Source: Aurantimicrobium sp. MWH-Uga1 (GTDB lineage: Bacteria; Actinomycetota; Actinomycetes; Actinomycetales; Microbacteriaceae). Taken from it: DNA of 64,000 bases. The position numbers and the translations under genes were made by a program. The notes beneath the pieces were generated by a model. The model worked only from the letters and a program-made list of their open reading frames with translations, was not told the origin of the DNA and searched no databases. Location: NCBI RefSeq assembly GCF_003325955.1, contig NZ_CP030929.1, positions 1,054,001 through 1,118,000 of the forward strand, given 5' to 3'. Position 1 is the stretch's first letter. Each line of letters starts with the position of its first letter. Shown here piece after piece: positions 44,667 through 53,157 of the stretch.

Positions 44667-45634
44667 GACGATGTGCCTCGCCATGTGGCTGTCTGATCTA
44701 GAGGATGTCCAAGCCACTCTTCAATGATGACCCGGGCAATAGCAACGGGCCCAGGAAGAACAATCTCATCGAGACTTCCCACAAGCTCTTCTCGGGTGAA
44801 CCACCTGAGGTGAAGGATCTCCTCACCGTCGGCGACGAGAGCATCAGGATCAACACCTGGTGCGACCTGGGCGCGGAAGCCGAGCATAAGGGATTGAGGA
44901 AACGGCCACGGCTGTGAGCCTAAGTATGTGGGGTTGACTACCTTCAACCCAGATTCTTCAAAAACTTCACGAATAACTGCAGCTTCCAATGATTCCCCTG
45001 GCTCCACAAAACCAGCGAGTAAAGAAAATCTATTTGGCTCCCACAGCGCATTATTGCCTAAAAGCAAACGATCTTTATCGTCTGTGACCATCACTATCAC
45101 GGCGGGGTCGGTGCGAGGGAAGACTTGATGCGACGGGTCGTCATGATGATGCAACACCCAGCCAGCTTGAGCGGCAACAATATCCTGGCCGCTTTTTGGT
45201 GAGAACTTGTGTGACGCATGCCAGTTGATCAATGCCAAGCCTTGGGTGAACAATCCAGCATCTAAATCACTGAGTTCATGACCGAGAGTTTTGAGATCTC
45301 CCCATTGGGTTTCCTGAGACGATAATTCCTCTGCACGAACCGCGTCTAATGCGAGGGCAAAATAGGCTGTTTCGCCTTCTTGTTCGGCAATTCCCAAGAA
45401 GAGCAGCTCAGCGGAAGAGACACCACATCGCTGAATAACTTCAGTTGCGGAGAATCTCGCCAGGGAATTGCTCTGAACGAGAGCCTTACCCTGACTAAAT
45501 ACAACAACCCGAGATGAATCGTTTTCCAGCAAAGAATTCAGCGCCTGAGCGTCAGCACGAAGCTCTGCGCGGCGATTAATGGCATGACGAGAGAGCGAAA
45601 GTCGTTGCTTAAACTCGTCAGTCATGGTGCTCAT
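44663..45634 (-). CDS. nudC: NAD(+) diphosphatase NudC (Nudix)
   Basis: 323 aa. The Nudix box G-F-V-E-P-G-E-S-L-E-A-A-V-I-R-E-V-F-E-E-S-G and the NudC-specific S-Q-P-W-P-F-P-Q-S downstream are both intact. NudC hydrolyses NAD(H) and removes NAD caps from RNA. The zinc-ribbon segment of E. coli NudC is not conserved: where cysteines would stand there are W-H-A-S-H-K-F-S and H-H-H-D-D-P-S-H. Loss of part of that ribbon is, as I recall, usual in actinobacterial NudC. It corresponds to Rv3199c. It is coupled to uvrD2 by a 4-nt overlap. No clear ribosome site precedes the ATG; a second ATG lies three codons later. Confidence 0.9.
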   Translation of the reverse strand: MSTMTDEFKQRLSLSRHAINRRAELRADAQALNSLLENDSSRVVVFSQGKALVQSNSLARFSATEVIQRCGVSSAELLFLGIAEQEGETAYFALALDAVRAEELSSQETQWGDLKTLGHELSDLDAGLFTQGLALINWHASHKFSPKSGQDIVAAQAGWVLHHHDDPSHQVFPRTDPAVIVMVTDDKDRLLLGNNALWEPNRFSLLAGFVEPGESLEAAVIREVFEESGLKVVNPTYLGSQPWPFPQSLMLGFRAQVAPGVDPDALVADGEEILHLRWFTREELVGSLDEIVLPGPVAIARVIIEEWLGHPLDQTATWRGTSS

Positions 45635-45694
45635 TTGCAGGATTTGTCGGGCAATGGATGCGTGGCGTTAGGGGCCACAAGCTCATCCTCGAAT

Positions 45695-45700
45695 TAGCCT
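45695..45700 (+). promoter_or_regulatory. Leaderless-type -10 box of the phosphotransferase-fold gene
   Basis: TAGCCT on the plus strand, 7 nt before the ATG at 45708, with no Shine-Dalgarno in between. Confidence 0.45.
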
Positions 45701-45707
45701 GTATTTC

Positions 45708-46775
45708 ATGGCCAGATCTCATATCACTCTAGCGGCGTTGGCTACGGCTGCTGTGCCCGGTTTTGACCCCGTACAAGCCCAAGCTTTCTCCACAGGAATG
45801 CATGGTGATTTTTTTGCCGCCATCGTCACTGACGCAGCAGGCCGTGAGCTCATCGTTCGTGTCCCAAACTCTGCTGAGGCAGAGGCTCAATTGGGTGCTG
45901 AAAAGTATGCGCTCGAGACAATGACCGCTGGTATCCGCTCTCGTTTGAGCTTTGATGTTCCCACCTTGGTCGGCCGCGCACCGTTGGGCAAAACCTTTGG
46001 GCTTGTTTTTGAATTCCTGCATGGAGACCAGTTGACCCTGTCCGATTTCACACCAGAAACGGGCCTGCCAACTTCTATTGGAACCGCGATTGCCTCTATT
46101 CACTCGCTGCCGACACACTTTGTTTCAGATGCAGGCTTGCCGACCTTTAGTGCGCAGGAGGTTCAGCGCCAGACTCGTGAGCTCGTTTCTAGAGCACAAG
46201 CCACCGCTCTCCTACCAGCTGCCCTGTCAGCCCGTTGGCAAGAGGCAGTTGATGATTCTTCGCTGTGGATGTTTGATCCCACCGTAATTCATGGCTCACT
46301 CGGTGCTGATTCCTTTATTGCAGGAACAGACTCAGTCGCTGGTGTTCTTGGTTGGGCTGCACTGCGTGTTGGCGACCCTGCTGCAGATATGCATTGGATC
46401 ATTAACGCACCCATCGAGGCACAAAACATTGCTTTTGATTCCTATGGCGACTCTCGCCATTCATTGGTCGACCCTAAGCTGCGCCAACGTGCAACTCTTT
46501 ACTCAGAGCTGGAACTAGCCAAATGGCTACTCCACGGTGTGGAACAAAAGAGCCCAGAGATCGTTGACGACGCCATTGATATGCTTGATCGTCTTGTTGA
46601 CAGCGTCCACCAGGAGAACACAAACGCAATTGGAACTGACACTGCTCCTGTGTTGACCGTCACCGAGGTTGTTGAGTTACTGGATGAAACTCCTGGGGAT
46701 GCCGCATCTGGTCGCTATCGCGGCATGGAACCCGTCACGGATGACCAGCGTTCTTCCAATTCACTCTCCGAGTAA
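45708..46775 (+). CDS. Aminoglycoside-phosphotransferase-fold protein, probable pseudokinase
   Basis: 355 aa. The overall pattern is APH/macrolide-phosphotransferase-like: an N-lobe with V-R-V-P and a following E, F-E-F-L-H-G hinge, and a C-lobe with V-I-H-G-S-L-G-A-D-S and V-L-G-W-A-A-L-R-V-G-D-P-A. In active members these read HGDxxxxN and V-I-D-W. Here the catalytic Asp is Ser, the metal-binding Asn is Ser, and the second metal Asp is Gly, so phosphotransfer looks impossible. A hydrophilic C-terminal tail of about 45 residues ends in an Asp/Ser-rich segment overlapping adnB by 61 bp. It stands between nudC and adnAB. A scaffold or regulator of these repair genes is one possibility (inference). 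Confidence 0.75.
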   Translation: MARSHITLAALATAAVPGFDPVQAQAFSTGMHGDFFAAIVTDAAGRELIVRVPNSAEAEAQLGAEKYALETMTAGIRSRLSFDVPTLVGRAPLGKTFGLVFEFLHGDQLTLSDFTPETGLPTSIGTAIASIHSLPTHFVSDAGLPTFSAQEVQRQTRELVSRAQATALLPAALSARWQEAVDDSSLWMFDPTVIHGSLGADSFIAGTDSVAGVLGWAALRVGDPAADMHWIINAPIEAQNIAFDSYGDSRHSLVDPKLRQRATLYSELELAKWLLHGVEQKSPEIVDDAIDMLDRLVDSVHQENTNAIGTDTAPVLTVTEVVELLDETPGDAASGRYRGMEPVTDDQRSSNSLSE

Positions 46776-49700
46776 ATCCGTTCAGGCCTGACGACAGTGT
46801 CTTCAGCAACGAAGTAAAAGACTGCATCTATATTTTCTGGAGCCACACCTGACCAGCGTGAGTAAGCCATGCGATAGAGAGCTAACTGGAACTGCTTGAG
46901 TTCCAGGTCGGCGGCATCTTTGGGTGCTTTGCCTGTCTTCCAATCCACGATTTCGAAGCGCTTCCCGTTCGAACCTTCAACCTCATAGATTGCATCAATC
47001 TTGCAAATGATGATGCTGTTTCCGAAGGGGACGTTCACCTCTAATTCCACGGCAACAGGTTTGCGATGAGCCCATTGTGATTGCTCAAAAATACGCTTGA
47101 GCTGGGCTAAGGTCTGCTCATCATGCGTAACACGTGAGAGTTCATCAACACCATCGAGTTCAAACTCTGTTGCGTCAACAAGATCTGGCAGAGAACTCGT
47201 GACCGAACGCTGTTCTACCCAGGAGTGAAAGAGGGTTCCCAAGCTTGTTGCCCGGTAGGGACGCTCTGGCAATGGTCTACGTAATAATGTGGCTACTGCT
47301 TCAGGGTTTTCAATGAAGTCCTTAAACCGCGAAGCAGGAATACGTTCTGGAAGCGGAATGTCGGCATCTGCAGTGGTTTTGCGGTCACGTTCGGTAAGCA
47401 GAAGCTCAATCTCCGAATCCCATGGTGTGGGAGCTGCAGGATTCGCCACATACACTGCCTCAGCGGCCCTCATCACAACATCACGGCGAGAACCCAGAGG
47501 ATCTAACGGCCAGACAACAGTCTCTTCATCGTCGCCCAGAGGGTTAACTTCATTCCCAGGGGCTACAGGAAGCTCGCGACCAAAGATGCCGGCAGCAGCC
47601 AACTCCTGGAGGAAGATTCCTGGAGGTCGTGGGGCGACTTGTCTAGCCCAGAAAGATGCCGATAGCAGTAAGGAGTGCTTGGCTCGCGTCAGCGCCACAT
47701 AGGCCAATCTGCGCTGTTCGTCGTCATAGCGAACCCGGACTTCTTCTACGAAAGCCTCATAGCTTTCACCCAGCTCAACCTGGGTTGTGGCAGAGCGCCA
47801 GTCAAAGACCGGAAGGTGCATTGCATCTCCGCGAAACGGGAAAGGCAACCGTCCAAAACCGAGCCAGTTTTCAGCACGGGTACGATTACCTGGGAGTTCG
47901 TCTTTGACCATGCGTGGAATGGCTACCACGTCCCACTCCAGGCCCTTAGCGCCGTGAATAGTCATGATCTGGACTGTTCCCGGCTCAGCAGGTGCTGATT
48001 GCGGACTAAGGCGTTCGCGACGTTCTGCTTCTTTGAGCCAACTCAGGAATCCACCAAGAGTGGCTCTGTCTTCACCGTTGACATATGCACTCAGCGGCTC
48101 CATAAATGCTTCGAGGCTTGAGAGAGCAGTTGCCGCAGACTCGTTCGCTACCGCTTCGATATCGAGGAGTAATTCTTGTTGCACAATAGTGACCAGCTCA
48201 CGCAGATCGACACCCACGCGGCGACGCAACCGAGCTATCTGTTCCCCTGCCTGCTTGAGTCGAGTTCTTCCCATGACAGAGAGTTTCTCGAGTGCAGTGT
48301 GTGACTCTGGCGCACTGACGACGAAGTCCAGAGCATCAACCAAAGAGGCACCATCTTCGGAGACCACTGAGTTGCGCAATGCAGTGCGAACTTCCTCAGT
48401 GAGGCGCTGTTGACGATGATCACGCTCACTCATCCATTTCGAGATCTCACTCAACCCCACGATGTCCTTGGGTGCTATTGCCCAACGTGCACCCGTGAGC
48501 AGACGAATGAGCTCTGAATCTGCGGTGGCATCGTGGAGCACGCGCAATGTGCAGACAAGATCAACGATGACAGGTTCATCAAGTAATCCCCCAAGCCCGA
48601 CCACGTGATAAGGAACCTCGTGCTCATCGAGTGCTCGTTTGAACGGCTCTATGCCTTTGAGTGAGCGACAGAGCATCGCTGAGGTGGTTTCTTCGCTAAC
48701 GCGTTCCTTCAACCACTGTGCAACGGCATCTGCTTCGTCATAAATAGTTTCGGTAACACTGAGTTCAACCTCCCCCTGTGGTGCGTCAGGTTTAGCTCGA
48801 AGCTGTTCGACGGAAACCTGTGTCTTGGCGCTCAATGGACTGACCAACACATTTGCTGCTGCCAGGACACCCACAGGGTTTCGCCAACTCGTTGACAGCG
48901 AATAGGTTCTGGTGTTCTCAACACCAGCGCCAAAAGCAGCACCAAACTGTTCGATATTGTCAGCTGACGCTCCACGCCAACCATAAATGGACTGGTGGGG
49001 GTCACCCACGGCCATCACAGGAGTCTGAGCAAAAAGAAAACTCAAGAGCTTGGTCTGAACAACAGAGGTGTCTTGATATTCATCGAGCAGAACAACCTTG
49101 AATTGGCTGCGGAAATCTGCAACAACGCTGTCAAAGCGGTGACAGATTTCCAGCGCCAATGCGACCTGATCACTGTATTCGATCAGGCCCTGGCGTCGTT
49201 TAGCCTCTGAGAATTGAACCGCGAGGTCGACCAGAACAGGAAGGGTTGTTCCCACTTCACGCGCTTTGACCCAGGCGTCAACAGCTGCACTCTTGCGGCT
49301 CCCGGGAACGTCTAAGGGCATGTTGACGGTGTGCTCATCCAGAGACCGAGCAAAGGACACAATCTCTGCAGGATCCGCCACATTGTCAGCTATGGCGCGA
49401 GATAAGCGCAGGATGGCTTCGGTGAGCACATCCAGGCTCTTGTCGAGGTCAGAGAGGACCTCACCGGTTCCCTCCCGGGCGATTGAACGAGCAAGCTGCC
49501 ATGCAGCTGCCTCCCCGAGGACAGTGGCATCAGGGTCACGGCCAATGAGTAGTGCGTATTGCGAATAGATCCGATTGGCGAAGGAGTTGTAGGTTGTCAC
49601 GGTCGCTTGATCAAGCTCGTCCATATCGAGGGGCACGATCTTCTCAGAGACTAGCTTGGCAACACGCTTGCGAATACGTTCGCCGAGCTCACCAGCTGCC

Positions 49701-49924
49701 TTTCGGGTGAAGGTCATGCCGAGGATTTCATTGACGCTAACCTTGCCATTAGCGATGAGCCACACCACACGGTTCGCCATTGTTTCTGTCTTGCCACTAC
49801 CAGCACCAGCAATAACCAGTGCTGGCTCAAGTGGTGACTCAATGATTGCTTGCTGTTCTTCTGTGGGAGGGAGCTGCCCTAAACGTTCGGCAAGCTCGAG
49901 AGCACTTATCTGGAATTCACTCAT
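46715..49924 (-). CDS. adnB: AdnB-like helicase-nuclease subunit
   Basis: 1069 aa. An SF1A (UvrD-like) motor occupies about residues 1-720: A-G-A-G-S-G-K-T (I), L-L-D-E-Y-Q-D-T (II), G-D-P-H-Q-S-I-Y-G-W-R-G-A (III), M-T-I-H-G-A-K-G-L-E-W (V) and V-A-L-T-R-A-K (VI). The C-terminal RecB-type nuclease domain has H in G-T-L-F-H-S-W, the D-x-K pair in I-V-D-W-K-T-G and Q-F-Q-L-A-L-Y-R. With AdnA it forms the actinobacterial end-resection machine that replaces RecBCD/AddAB. It corresponds to Rv3201c. The ATG overlaps the adnA stop by 4 nt, so the subunits are translated together. Confidence 0.93.
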   Translation of the reverse strand: MSEFQISALELAERLGQLPPTEEQQAIIESPLEPALVIAGAGSGKTETMANRVVWLIANGKVSVNEILGMTFTRKAAGELGERIRKRVAKLVSEKIVPLDMDELDQATVTTYNSFANRIYSQYALLIGRDPDATVLGEAAAWQLARSIAREGTGEVLSDLDKSLDVLTEAILRLSRAIADNVADPAEIVSFARSLDEHTVNMPLDVPGSRKSAAVDAWVKAREVGTTLPVLVDLAVQFSEAKRRQGLIEYSDQVALALEICHRFDSVVADFRSQFKVVLLDEYQDTSVVQTKLLSFLFAQTPVMAVGDPHQSIYGWRGASADNIEQFGAAFGAGVENTRTYSLSTSWRNPVGVLAAANVLVSPLSAKTQVSVEQLRAKPDAPQGEVELSVTETIYDEADAVAQWLKERVSEETTSAMLCRSLKGIEPFKRALDEHEVPYHVVGLGGLLDEPVIVDLVCTLRVLHDATADSELIRLLTGARWAIAPKDIVGLSEISKWMSERDHRQQRLTEEVRTALRNSVVSEDGASLVDALDFVVSAPESHTALEKLSVMGRTRLKQAGEQIARLRRRVGVDLRELVTIVQQELLLDIEAVANESAATALSSLEAFMEPLSAYVNGEDRATLGGFLSWLKEAERRERLSPQSAPAEPGTVQIMTIHGAKGLEWDVVAIPRMVKDELPGNRTRAENWLGFGRLPFPFRGDAMHLPVFDWRSATTQVELGESYEAFVEEVRVRYDDEQRRLAYVALTRAKHSLLLSASFWARQVAPRPPGIFLQELAAAGIFGRELPVAPGNEVNPLGDDEETVVWPLDPLGSRRDVVMRAAEAVYVANPAAPTPWDSEIELLLTERDRKTTADADIPLPERIPASRFKDFIENPEAVATLLRRPLPERPYRATSLGTLFHSWVEQRSVTSSLPDLVDATEFELDGVDELSRVTHDEQTLAQLKRIFEQSQWAHRKPVAVELEVNVPFGNSIIICKIDAIYEVEGSNGKRFEIVDWKTGKAPKDAADLELKQFQLALYRMAYSRWSGVAPENIDAVFYFVAEDTVVRPERIYSESELEERWSSVTGSMPR

Positions 49925-52900
49925 GATGCCGACACCGCCGCAGTGGTGTGAATACGGAATTCGTATCTGGTGTGAGGCTTGCCACGCTCTTCTTCAATCA
50001 CGATGGGGGCAGTGAATTCGTTCCTTGCCATGCCTTCGGCAGCTTTCTCAATACGCTCACGGATTTTCTGAAGTTCGGCCTCGTCATAGGGCTTTTGTTC
50101 CATGGCTTTATAGAGCTTGCCCTTGGTGCCGTTGGTGACGTAAATAAGCTTGGCTCCGCCATTAGGTGAGCCTTCAGGAACATCTTTGAGTGCACCCTCG
50201 GTCAGTGCCAATTGATAACAGGCGAGCTGGGCATGCTCTGGCAGGTCTTTCACGCGGGGTTCGTATTTGCCTGTCTTCAGATCCACAATGACGACGTGGC
50301 CAACAGCATCCTGTTCAATCCGGTCGATGTACCCACGCAGGGTGGCATTACCCAGTTCTAGAGTGAAACCGCCCTCGGTGGCGAGCAGGGTCTTGCCCTC
50401 ATTCCTAAAATTCTGTAAATATTCGGATACAGCCGCCACCATTTTGCGAACACGCCGCTTTTCTCCCGTGCTGAGCCATTCGGCATCAAAGGAGAGCTCA
50501 TGCCAGCGCGCATCCACTGCTGCCCAGAGTGAATCAGCGTCGATGGGCTGCCCCTCAGCGCTGGCATCTTCCATCACCTTGTGAACGATGGTGCCAATCC
50601 CCTGAGCTGAACTCGAGGTTCTTCCGACGACGGATTCGATAAACCACGCAAGCTGGTTTTGTTCCCAGGTTTCCAATTTGGAGGGGGAAACAGATACCGA
50701 GTTTCCCTCAACACTCAAGTCAACCAATGGCGCGCTCGTGGAAGGCTCCCGCAGGCCATACCAATCCGTGGGTGCCGCACCGGGAATCTCAGCAGCTGAG
50801 AGCTTGGCCAGTGCACTAGCTAACTGAGCACTGCGCTCAGAAGACTCACCACGACGCAAAGAGAGGGTCAGTGCCCGACGCAGGGAACCGACCAGTCCTC
50901 GCAGATTAAGGGGGTATTCCTTAAGCCCATTGCGCTGGGGGTTCTGAACTTCCTCAGAATCCACACCCACAACTGATTCAACTCTGCGCAGAAATGGCGA
51001 GGGCAGAGTGTCATCATTTGCCGTTGCGGTCAGGATGACAGATTGCTTCGCCCTGGAGAGAGCCAGGGCAAACATGCGTAGTTCATCATCGAGCACTTCT
51101 TTGCGGGATGCTGCAAAGTCAATTTTCACTCCGACAGAGTCACCGAGAAGATCTTGGGCGTGAAGTAAGGAACCTCGTGGACGCAGATTAGGCCATAGGT
51201 TCTCTTGAACCGCAGCAATAGCCACAACTTCAAACTCGGCACCAATCAATGCAGATGGCGTGCACACCACAACAGCATCGGCCTGCGCTTGCGGCGCCAA
51301 AGTGTCTTCAGGAACATCAGCCTCGAGCAATTCAGCAATAAAGTCGGCAGCTGGTCGATCTGGATATCGTTCGACATAGCGTTTAGCTGAGGTGAATAAC
51401 GCCATTACACCATCGAGATTGCGATTGGCATCGTCAGCAATGAGCCCAGCACTGAGCGCTTCAGTACCCCAGGTTTTGGCCAGACCGCTGCGTTCCCACG
51501 TGGTCCACAGCAGTTCCTCAATGGAATTACCGTGAGCGATCTGAGCTCGAAGAATCTGAAGAGTCTCCGAAAACCGTGCAGCACGACGTGCGGGAGCGAA
51601 GTCGAGAGTGACCAAATCTGCTGGGTTTTCTAGCGCAGCAATAAGGAGTTCTTCACCTGTGCGCACTCCACCTGAGGCAAGTTCGTCGTGGCGCAGGGCC
51701 AAGCGAAGCCTCCTAAGTTCCAGCACTGTGAGGCCCACCATCGGCGAAGTCAGCAAATCATTGGCGACATGAGGAGTAATTTCCATACGCCCCATCGCCA
51801 CTGCAATTGCCGCAATGAGATTTAGAGCTGCAGGGTGTTCCTTCAATGAACGTTCTGACAACAATGTTCTAGTGGGAACCTCAGCAACAGCCAAAGCCCT
51901 GGCAACCTGGGGAACAAGTGAGCTGGTGCGCACAACCACGGCCATCTGGGACCACGGTGTTGACCCCAAGATGTGGCGTTCACGCAACTGACGAGCGATA
52001 GCCGTGGTTTCGGTTACTCGAGAACTGCGTTCCAGAACCTGCACAGGAGAGGAAACGGCATCTTCAACGACAGAGAGTGCCTTACGTTGAGCGCCCGCTT
52101 CTGCAGAACCCATCTGTGTCATCTTGCTCACGGCAGCGCGAATCTGTGGACCGTGTCGGTAAACACAATCTAAAACTAATGACTGTGCACGTTCTGATGG
52201 AATTCCTAGTTCAACCGCAAATCTTCCAAGGAAATTGGGCACCGCACCACGGAACGTGGTTGAGGTGATGTCAGGGTCTCCAAAGACGGTCACGGGAACA
52301 CCTCTGCGAGCAAAAGCCTGGAGCATGCGCACTGCACCGTAGGTCAACTCCTGAGCATCGTCGACCACTACAAGCTCCACGTCGGGCATCACAGTTGAGT
52401 TGGCGAGCGCGTTGGCACCGATGGCCAAGATTTCAGAGGAATCGAAGGATTCTGTTCTAAATCCCGCGATGACTTCTCTGTATTCGGTCCAGAATGCGGC
52501 AGCTGCGACCCATTCGGGATGTTCGCGTGTAACTCCCTGAGAACGGAGGTCTTCGGGAGTCCAGCCCATCTCTGTGCTGCGAGCAAAAAGGTCACGTAAT
52601 TCGCTGCGGAATGCCCGTCGCTGTCGAACTTCAGGTACAAGTGGGTTTGGCCAGACTGGGCCAGAGCCATCTTCGATGTGGCCAAGGAGTAATTCAGCGA
52701 TGATGCTGTCCTGTTCACTACCGGTGAGCATTCGAGGTGCTGCTTGTCCTGTGGAGAGCGCATGCTCTTGGGCAAGTGCAAAAGCGAGAGAACCCGGAGT
52801 ACGAGCAAGGGCGCCATTGGTTGCCAAACCCAGGCGCAAACCGAGAGAGTTTCTCAAACGTCCGGCAGCCACACGGTTTGGAGTAAGCACGACGATGTTG

Positions 52901-53091
52901 TCAGGGTTTGTTCCCGCCGCCACGCGTGTAGCGATGAATTCGGCAAGAACAGTTGTCTTCCCAGTACCTGGTGCTCCCAGGACGACAGCAGATTGATTTG
53001 TTGGAAGAGCGAGAACCTGAGCCTGCGAGGCATCGGGGACAAAAAGGCGTGCAGGGGCAATTTCACGCTGCACAAACCCCATCTTCGCCAC
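49921..53091 (-). CDS. adnA: AdnA-like helicase-nuclease subunit
   Basis: 1056 aa. An N-terminal UvrD-like motor has motif I G-A-P-G-T-G-K-T-T, but motif II reads V-V-D-D-A-Q-E instead of D-E-x-Q. Late motif L-A-L-S-R-A-K-Q is present. The C-terminal nuclease carries H in G-T-I-V-H-K-V, D-L-K-T-G and H-A-Q-L-A-C-Y-Q-L-A-L. It corresponds to Rv3202c and pairs with AdnB for double-strand-break processing. The GTG at 53091 is chosen because TAGCTT lies exactly 6 nt upstream, the leaderless layout; an ATG three codons later (53082) is the alternative. I see no iron-sulfur cysteine set. Confidence 0.92.
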   Translation of the reverse strand: MAKMGFVQREIAPARLFVPDASQAQVLALPTNQSAVVLGAPGTGKTTVLAEFIATRVAAGTNPDNIVVLTPNRVAAGRLRNSLGLRLGLATNGALARTPGSLAFALAQEHALSTGQAAPRMLTGSEQDSIIAELLLGHIEDGSGPVWPNPLVPEVRQRRAFRSELRDLFARSTEMGWTPEDLRSQGVTREHPEWVAAAAFWTEYREVIAGFRTESFDSSEILAIGANALANSTVMPDVELVVVDDAQELTYGAVRMLQAFARRGVPVTVFGDPDITSTTFRGAVPNFLGRFAVELGIPSERAQSLVLDCVYRHGPQIRAAVSKMTQMGSAEAGAQRKALSVVEDAVSSPVQVLERSSRVTETTAIARQLRERHILGSTPWSQMAVVVRTSSLVPQVARALAVAEVPTRTLLSERSLKEHPAALNLIAAIAVAMGRMEITPHVANDLLTSPMVGLTVLELRRLRLALRHDELASGGVRTGEELLIAALENPADLVTLDFAPARRAARFSETLQILRAQIAHGNSIEELLWTTWERSGLAKTWGTEALSAGLIADDANRNLDGVMALFTSAKRYVERYPDRPAADFIAELLEADVPEDTLAPQAQADAVVVCTPSALIGAEFEVVAIAAVQENLWPNLRPRGSLLHAQDLLGDSVGVKIDFAASRKEVLDDELRMFALALSRAKQSVILTATANDDTLPSPFLRRVESVVGVDSEEVQNPQRNGLKEYPLNLRGLVGSLRRALTLSLRRGESSERSAQLASALAKLSAAEIPGAAPTDWYGLREPSTSAPLVDLSVEGNSVSVSPSKLETWEQNQLAWFIESVVGRTSSSAQGIGTIVHKVMEDASAEGQPIDADSLWAAVDARWHELSFDAEWLSTGEKRRVRKMVAAVSEYLQNFRNEGKTLLATEGGFTLELGNATLRGYIDRIEQDAVGHVVIVDLKTGKYEPRVKDLPEHAQLACYQLALTEGALKDVPEGSPNGGAKLIYVTNGTKGKLYKAMEQKPYDEAELQKIRERIEKAAEGMARNEFTAPIVIEEERGKPHTRYEFRIHTTAAVSAS

Positions 53092-53097
53092 ATCCCT

Positions 53098-53103
53098 AAG
53101 CTA
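53098..53103 (-). promoter_or_regulatory. Leaderless-type -10 box of adnAB
   Basis: TAGCTT on the minus strand, 6 nt before the adnA GTG. The 66-bp spacer to the TagF-like gene upstream has no terminator I can see. Confidence 0.4.
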
Positions 53104-53157
53104 CTGGGAACCACGGACAATCTCGGCGTAAACAAGCCGAAGTAATGCGATTGAGAA

